64,000 nucleotides of DNA from Roseateles_B sp041913905 (lineage in GTDB: Bacteria; Pseudomonadota; Gammaproteobacteria; Burkholderiales; Burkholderiaceae_C). The notes below the pieces were generated by a model, which saw nothing but the letters and a program-made list of their open reading frames with translations, searched no databases and had not been told where the DNA came from. Numbering within the stretch: the stretch's first letter is position 1; each line of letters opens with the position of its first letter. This document shows, piece by piece, positions 59,623 through 64,000 of the stretch. The DNA is taken from the NCBI GenBank assembly GCA_041913905.1, contig JAYSEK010000024.1, forward strand, positions 1-64,000. The letters are read 5' to 3'. Both the position numbers and the translations under genes were made by a program.

Positions 59623-60243
59623 TCAGGCGTGGTCGAACTGCTGGGCGTTCTTGCCCTTGAACGGGGCGTAGAAGGCCTTGATCTTGGCCATGTCGGCCTC
59701 GATGTCGCCCGTGGGGATGAAGACCGGTCCCAGGCCACTGAGCTTGCGGGCGTAGTCCATGTACGCCATCACGATGGGCACCTCGGCGGTGACGGCGATC
59801 CAGTAGAAGCCGGTCTTCCAGTAGCGGGTCTTGCTGCGCGTGCCTTCGGGCGGCACCACCAACTGCAGTGGGCCATCGGCGGCCTTGAGGGCTTCGGCGG
59901 AGGCCGCCACCAGGTTGTTGCTCTTCTCCCGCTGCACGGCGATGCCGCCCAGCCAGCGCATGATGGGACCGAAGGGGAAGCGGAAGATCTGCGCCTTGCC
60001 CATCCAGTAGATGTTCAGGCGCAGCGCGAAGGCCACCATCAGCGTGTAGGGCAGGTCCCAGTTGCTGGTATGCGGGGCGGCGATCAGCACGCACTTGTCC
60101 TGCCCGGGCGGCAGCTCGCCATCCAGCTTCCAGCCGGTCAGGCGCAAAAAGCCCACCGAGAAAGCCCGCAGCACGGAGTTGACGACGGGGGTGGTGAAGA
60201 TCGTGCGCTGCATGCGGGTGGGGCGAAAGAGAAAACCCGCCAT
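59623..60243 (-). CDS. Lysophospholipid acyltransferase family protein (PlsC-like)
   Basis: A 206-residue acyltransferase of the PlsC/LPLAT superfamily, probably acting on lysophospholipids or related acceptors at the inner membrane. The catalytic HX4D box is HTSNWD (about residues 60-65). The second substrate box is PPEGTRSKT (about 135-143). One hydrophobic N-terminal segment (VVNSVLRAFSVGFLRLTGWK) may associate with the membrane. The ATG at 60243 follows GGCGGGAT; an internal ATG at 60213 is possible. It lies downstream of the 2Fe-2S gene on the same strand and converges on minE. Confidence 0.87.
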   Translation of the reverse strand: MAGFLFRPTRMQRTIFTTPVVNSVLRAFSVGFLRLTGWKLDGELPPGQDKCVLIAAPHTSNWDLPYTLMVAFALRLNIYWMGKAQIFRFPFGPIMRWLGGIAVQREKSNNLVAASAEALKAADGPLQLVVPPEGTRSKTRYWKTGFYWIAVTAEVPIVMAYMDYARKLSGLGPVFIPTGDIEADMAKIKAFYAPFKGKNAQQFDHA

Positions 60244-60348
60244 TATCCCGCCAGGCACGCCGCGCCCCTTGCCCATTTCTAGAGCAGGCCAACAAAATCC
60301 GTGAAGAAACAAGCACTTGCCTCATCGCTGCAAAGGCCATGCACGGAC

Positions 60349-60368
60349 TTGTCCACAGGCGCTGTGGA
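60349..60368. repeat. Hairpin with DnaA-box-like TTGTCCACA arms
   Basis: TTGTCCACA at 60349-60357 is one mismatch from a DnaA box. TCCACAG and CTGTGGA (60352-60368) form a 7-bp stem with a GCG loop. It lies in the gap between the 2Fe-2S and acyltransferase genes and resembles the repeats of the 56.5-57.5 kb region. No T-run is present. Confidence 0.5.
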
Positions 60369-60372
60369 TGGC

Positions 60373-60705
60373 TCAGCCATGGCCGTCCGCGGGCTCTTCC
60401 AGGCTTTCATCCGCGGCTGCCTCGATCCGCAGGTCGGAGCAGGGCCGAGCTACGCAGGGCAGGAACCAGCCCTCGGCTTTCTCTTCGGCACTCAAGCCCG
60501 GCCACTCGATCAGGTACTCGACCTGGCCGGACAACAGCCGTCGCATGCAGGCCCGGCAGGTGCCGGCGCGACAGGAACTCAGCAGCCCGCCGCCTTCGCG
60601 CAGGCTGGCGCGCAGCACGGTGAGATCGGCAGGGCAGTCGAAGCCGTCCTCGGGCTGGCCGGGATGGAACTGGATGCGGTAAAGATCGGACGTTTGTGGT
60701 GGCAT
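60373..60705 (-). CDS. Plant-type 2Fe-2S ferredoxin-like protein
   Basis: A 110-residue electron carrier. The cluster ligands fit C45-x4-C50-x2-C53 (SCRAGTCRACM) plus C84 in FLPCVARPC, which is the plant-type 2Fe-2S pattern; an extra C89 is present. LYRIQFHPGQPEDGFDCPAD is the beta-grasp start. The ATG at 60705 is the only plausible in-frame start; its ribosome site is weak. Partners are unknown. The acyltransferase gene follows 129 bases downstream on the same strand. Confidence 0.88.
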   Translation of the reverse strand: MPPQTSDLYRIQFHPGQPEDGFDCPADLTVLRASLREGGGLLSSCRAGTCRACMRRLLSGQVEYLIEWPGLSAEEKAEGWFLPCVARPCSDLRIEAAADESLEEPADGHG

Positions 60706-60808
60706 CGGCACATGATGCCAGCCTGCGCCAGGCTTTCGTGAAATGCGAGACAGCCTGGCCCGCAAACGCTTGGCGCTGGTTCGGCAGCCGGCGCACACTG
60801 GGTGCCGC

Positions 60809-61348
60809 ATGCACGCTGCGCGCCCCCACCCCGAACTGGAAATGACGCTGGCCAGTGCCTGGTCATCGCTGGCGGGGGAGCGCTGCGCCTTCACCAGCCT
60901 GGACACCATGCCCGACATCCAGCCCGGTGATGCCTGTTTCCGCCTGCCGGTGTTGCGCCCGGACGGCCTGGAGGCGGGCCGGGTGCTTCTGGTGCTGGGT
61001 GATGAAGAGTCGCACCAGCTGGGGGCCTCGATGTTCGGCCTGCCGCTGGATGAACTCGGTCCCTCCGAACTCGACGACGCCACGGCCGAGCTCTGCAACA
61101 TCTTCGGCAGCTGCTTGGTGAAGGCGCTGGATGCTCACCCACAGCTGGAACTGGGCCTGCCCCGGCGGGCCAGCGCAGGGGCCGTAGAAGCGCTCTGCAG
61201 CCTGAGCATGCCGCACCTGATGCTGGCAGCGACGATGGGGCCGCAGCGTGTCGTCGTGGCCTACTTCGACCGCGAATGCGGTGCCGAACATTTGGACGAA
61301 CCGCAAGCATTTCCGCCTTCCAAGGATCCGCGCCATGGTCGCCCATAG
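60809..61348 (+). CDS. CheX/CheC-like phosphatase domain protein
   Basis: About 179 residues, read as a stand-alone CheX-like domain. The key motif is LDDATAELCNIFGSCL, with E94 and N97 in the ExxN arrangement that CheX/CheC/CheZ-type phosphatases use to dephosphorylate response regulators. The flanks (VLLVLGDEESHQLGASMFGL and PQRVVVAYFDREC) fit the alpha/beta core. The start is uncertain: 60809 is listed, 60842 is possible, and neither has a clear ribosome site. It overlaps the next gene by 14 bases, so the two are probably coupled and the REC neighbour is its likely substrate. Confidence 0.75.
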   Translation: MHAARPHPELEMTLASAWSSLAGERCAFTSLDTMPDIQPGDACFRLPVLRPDGLEAGRVLLVLGDEESHQLGASMFGLPLDELGPSELDDATAELCNIFGSCLVKALDAHPQLELGLPRRASAGAVEALCSLSMPHLMLAATMGPQRVVVAYFDRECGAEHLDEPQAFPPSKDPRHGRP

Positions 61349-62255
61349 CCCCCCTTCGCTGCGCGTGCTGGTCGTCGACGACAGCCGCGCCATCCAGGCC
61401 ATCATCGCCCGCGTGCTGGAGAACGCCGGCCTGGGCCCCATGGTGATCGAGACGGCAGGCAACGGGGAGCAGGCCCTGCGCATGGTCACGGCGCAGCCGC
61501 CGGATCTGGTCATCTCCGACTGGCACATGCCCGTGGTCAGCGGCATCGAGATGCTGCAGACGCTGCGGCAGCTCGGCGGCGGCACGGTCAAGGTCGGTTT
61601 CGTGACCACGGAGACGGCCGAGCGGCACCTGGACCAGGCACGCAGCAATGGCGCGGTCTTCGTGATCAACAAGCCTTTCAAGGACGAAGACCTGCTGCGC
61701 GAGGTGCAAAAGGCGCTGGCCGAACGCGTGCAGCAGCTCAAGGCGCCGCCCCCGCCACCGGCCGGCACGCCCTCGGCGCTGGAGTCCGAAGCCGCGCTGA
61801 CCGCGCTGGTCAAGCTGCAGATGGGGCAGATTCCCTTCCGCTTGATCGCGGCCCCCGGGCAGGCGCTGGAGGATTTGAAGCTGCCGCATGACCTGGCGGT
61901 CTATGCGCTGGATGGCCAGAAGACGCCCTACGCGCTGGGCATTCTCGACGTCAACGCCTGCTGCATCCTGGGCGGCGGCGGCGCGCGCCTGCAGCCGCCG
62001 CCGGTGCGCCAGGCCATGCAGGCCGGCAAGCCTGCGCCGGAGATGATGCAGTTCGCCGACCATTTCCTGCGCTCGGCGGCGGGCATTCTTTGCCATGCCG
62101 AGGGCATGGGTGCGCCGGCGCTGCGCATCGTCAACCTGGTGCCCAAGCCCTTTGACAAGCTGCAGGCGCTGCTGGTGCGCAATCGCGGGCGCAGCGACTA
62201 CCGCATTGCAGTTCCCGGCTACGGCGAGGGGAGGTTGGCATTCATTCGCTGCTGA
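61335..62255 (+). CDS. Response regulator with C-terminal CheX-like domain
   Basis: A 306-residue protein. REC occupies about 8-130, with VLVVDDSRAI (acidic pair D15/D16), phosphoacceptor D62 in LVISDWHMPVVSG and the lysine in VINKPFKDED. After a Pro-rich linker (PPPPPAGT) comes a domain at about 150-306 whose order of blocks (YALGILDVNACCILGGGGAR, MMQFADHFLRSAAGIL, YRIAVPGYGEGRLAFIRC) parallels the preceding CheX-like protein, but the ExxN residues are replaced (F and S by my alignment). It would then be a phosphatase fold without activity, perhaps for dimerisation with the stand-alone partner. Start 61335 lies inside the preceding gene. Confidence 0.8.
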   Translation: MVAHSPPSLRVLVVDDSRAIQAIIARVLENAGLGPMVIETAGNGEQALRMVTAQPPDLVISDWHMPVVSGIEMLQTLRQLGGGTVKVGFVTTETAERHLDQARSNGAVFVINKPFKDEDLLREVQKALAERVQQLKAPPPPPAGTPSALESEAALTALVKLQMGQIPFRLIAAPGQALEDLKLPHDLAVYALDGQKTPYALGILDVNACCILGGGGARLQPPPVRQAMQAGKPAPEMMQFADHFLRSAAGILCHAEGMGAPALRIVNLVPKPFDKLQALLVRNRGRSDYRIAVPGYGEGRLAFIRC

Positions 62256-62316
62256 TGTTGCCGATAAGAGCCTTGGGCGCAGCCTCGCGCCGGGAAAGGA
62301 ACAGGTCGCTCTGATC

Positions 62317-63435
62317 ATGGCGCTGGAGTTTTCGCTCGACAGCCTGGCGGTGGTGTCCGTCTTCGTGGCCAACGCCGCGGTGATGGTGATCACCATCGGC
62401 ACCTACTGGCGGATGACGCGCTACGAGCAGAGCAACCACATCCACATCGTCAACGCCCTGCGCGAGACCCGCGATGCCGGGCGCGAGATGAAGATCGCGG
62501 CCCATGAGCTGATCCGCGTGGCGGAGCGCGGCGGCCTGGTGGGTGGGGGCGGCGGCGGCAGCCTGGGGGCGGACGACGTGCGCCAGCTGGACGAGCTGAT
62601 GAAGCTGGTGCGCGGCCTGCTGGATGCCTACGGCGCGCAGGACGACGACGGCGCTGCGGCCGACGAGGCCGACGACGCCCGCTGGCCCGACTCGGTCCAT
62701 GAGATGAGCAGCGAGCTGATGGAGCAATTGCGGCGCAGCCATCGCAACGAGGTGGACCGCCTGGTGGCGCAGCGGCGGCGCATGCAGGTGGAGCTGGGCC
62801 TGACGCGCGAGCGCCTGGATGACGCACTCAAGCAGCTGAGCGCCTCGCGCCACCGCGGTGGCGGCTCGGCCGGGTCCGGCCCGGAGCTGCAGGTGCTGCG
62901 CCAGCAGCTGGATTCCGTGCGCACGCAGCTGCAGCAGGCGCAGGACCGGCAGTACCTGGCCGAGACCCGCGCCGAGAAGGCCGAGCGCACGAACGCCAAG
63001 CTGCAGAAGGAGCTGGAGGAGCTGGCCCTCGCGCCCAAGCCCGCCGCACAGAATGCCCATGCGCCGGAGATGATGAAGCTGCTGGAGCGCGAGGCCCTGA
63101 TGCTGCGCGAGCAGCTGGCCGAGGCGGAACGCACCATCCAGAAGCTGCGTGCCGAGCTGGCAGCGCTGGCCGCGAATCCGCCCGAGCATGTGGACGAGCA
63201 GGCCATGGACGAGATCCGCGAGCGCCTGGAGCGCGAGGTCGAACAGCTGCGCGGCAAGATCGACGACCTGCAGGACGCCCTGAAGCGCAACCAGGTCGAG
63301 AAGGACTTCATCGAGGAGCACTACCTCAAGGAAGCGCAGAAGAACGACGAGGCACGCCAGAACGAGGCGCGCCTGGAGGCCGAGGCCGCGGCGGCGGCCA
63401 TGGAGTTCGTGGGCAAGACGCCCGGCGGGCGTTGA
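62317..63435 (+). CDS. Membrane-anchored coiled-coil protein of unknown function
   Basis: A 372-residue protein with one N-terminal membrane helix (about residues 6-30: VVSVFVANAAVMVITIGTYW). A glycine-rich break (about 75-82) and an acidic linker (DDDGAAADEADDARW) follow, then a long coiled coil from about 125 to 355 with repeated heptads such as LQKELEELAL, LLEREALMLREQLAEAERTI and LREKID-like segments. No enzyme motif is seen. The ATG at 62317 follows AAAGGAACAG at a longer-than-usual distance. It lies 61 bases after the REC-CheX-like gene, and a perfect sigma-28 -10 word (GCCGATAA, 62261-62268) is in that gap but its -35 is poor. It may be a scaffold or polar organiser. Confidence 0.75.
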   Translation: MALEFSLDSLAVVSVFVANAAVMVITIGTYWRMTRYEQSNHIHIVNALRETRDAGREMKIAAHELIRVAERGGLVGGGGGGSLGADDVRQLDELMKLVRGLLDAYGAQDDDGAAADEADDARWPDSVHEMSSELMEQLRRSHRNEVDRLVAQRRRMQVELGLTRERLDDALKQLSASRHRGGGSAGSGPELQVLRQQLDSVRTQLQQAQDRQYLAETRAEKAERTNAKLQKELEELALAPKPAAQNAHAPEMMKLLEREALMLREQLAEAERTIQKLRAELAALAANPPEHVDEQAMDEIRERLEREVEQLRGKIDDLQDALKRNQVEKDFIEEHYLKEAQKNDEARQNEARLEAEAAAAAMEFVGKTPGGR

Positions 63436-63575
63436 GCGCTGCGGCTCGCGCGCTGTGCGGGGCCAGGTCTTGCCCTGCCGGCTGAGGGACAATCAGCGGT
63501 TCCCCTTTTTTGCTTCCCCGGCGTCCCCCGGCATGCTCCCGCCGATTGGGCGGACTCCTGGCGCTGCTCCTGACC

Positions 63576-64000
63576 ATGCTCAAGTACCTGGCCGGCTATC
63601 CGGCTGCCCTCCAGGCCCAAGTCCTGCAGATGATCGACGCCGGGCGCCTGGGCGACTATCTGTCCGAGCGCTATGCCGAGCCGCACACGGTGCAGAGCGA
63701 TCGCGCGCTGTTCGACTACACGCAGGCGCTCAAGCAGCGTCATCTGCGCAATGCGGCGCCGCTGGACAAGGTCTGCTATGACAGCAAGCTCAAGGTGGTC
63801 CAGCACGCGCTGGGCACGCACACCCGGGCCACGCGGGTGCAGGGCAGCCAGCTCAAGAGCCGGCGCGAGATCCGCATCGCGAGCCTGTTCCGCGAGGCGC
63901 CGGCCGACTTCCTGAAGATGATCGTGGTCCATGAGCTGGCGCACCTGAAGGAGCTGGATCACAGCAAGGCCTTCTACCAGCTGTGCCAGCACATGGAGCC
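63576..64000 (+). CDS. YgjP/DUF45-type metal-dependent hydrolase (partial, runs off the window)
   Basis: The visible 141 residues start MLKYLAGYPAALQAQVLQMI and include the metallopeptidase-like HELAHLKELDHSKAFYQLCQ, that is HExxH followed by a third histidine, characteristic of the YgjP/DUF45 family related to M48. The gene has no stop before the end of the window, so its C-terminus is missing. The ATG at 63576 has no strong ribosome site but gives a sensible start. No substrate can be named. Confidence 0.85.
   Translation, partial: MLKYLAGYPAALQAQVLQMIDAGRLGDYLSERYAEPHTVQSDRALFDYTQALKQRHLRNAAPLDKVCYDSKLKVVQHALGTHTRATRVQGSQLKSRREIRIASLFREAPADFLKMIVVHELAHLKELDHSKAFYQLCQHME

Overview
This 64 kb window is high-GC bacterial chromosome, almost fully coding. 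Its gene content points to a motile betaproteobacterium of the order Burkholderiales, probably the Roseateles/Leptothrix/Rubrivivax neighbourhood. That placement is inferred from FlhDC as flagellar master regulator, the lineage-typical small families DUF1841 and DUF3460, a HisKA_2/ANTAR signalling pair, palindromic intergenic repeats of Burkholderiales type, and a TTG-started lysine-rich protein beside metG. No phage, insertion sequence, CRISPR array, rRNA or tRNA gene was seen.

Layout. (1) 0.1-5.1 kb: fliD and three tandem flagellin paralogues, all on the minus strand. (2) 5.7-19.6 kb, plus strand: a small TPR-like gene, flhD and flhC (split by palindromic repeats), a membrane-anchored methyltransferase, motAB, cheYZ, flhBAF, a FlhG-like protein without a P-loop, fliA and a soluble chemoreceptor. 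(3) 19.7-33.8 kb: a signalling block with a GGDEF protein, a REC-PAS-GGDEF-EAL protein, a hybrid kinase with HPt, a second membrane kinase, an ANTAR regulator, a 1259-residue multi-PAS HisKA_2 kinase and an HDOD protein. (4) 33.8-46.3 kb: the rod/hook operon flgBCDEFGHIJKL (minus strand), with flgA, flgM and flgN diverging. (5) 46.4-56.5 kb: housekeeping and transport genes (DUF1841, a Kef-type antiporter with its flavodoxin partner, an orphan ParA, a LuxR-type regulator, scpA, DUF3460, a SulP transporter, metG). (6) 56.5-64 kb: a 1 kb gene-free stretch with DnaA-box-like repeats, then minCDE, an acyltransferase, a 2Fe-2S protein, a CheX-like protein with an overlapping REC-CheX-like gene, a membrane-anchored coiled-coil protein, and a YgjP-type metallohydrolase cut by the window end.

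How it works together. FlhDC should switch on the rod/hook genes and fliA. FliA (sigma-28) then drives the late genes. Six sites fit a T(A/C)AAG-N11/12-(G/T)CCGAT-like pattern: upstream of fliD, two of the three flagellins, the TPR gene, motA and flgM. FlgM holds FliA until the hook is finished. CheYZ and MotAB link the motor to chemotaxis. The c-di-GMP enzymes and kinases lie between the two flagellar blocks, and the HDOD-kinase-ANTAR genes run on from flgL, so a motility/second-messenger hub is a reasonable inference.

The observations most worth a second look are the P-loop-less FlhG homologue, the two-gene CheX-like module in which one partner has lost the catalytic residues, the hairpin array between flhD and flhC, the insertion between I-site and GGDEF in the dual-domain enzyme, and the DnaA-box-like cluster upstream of minCDE.
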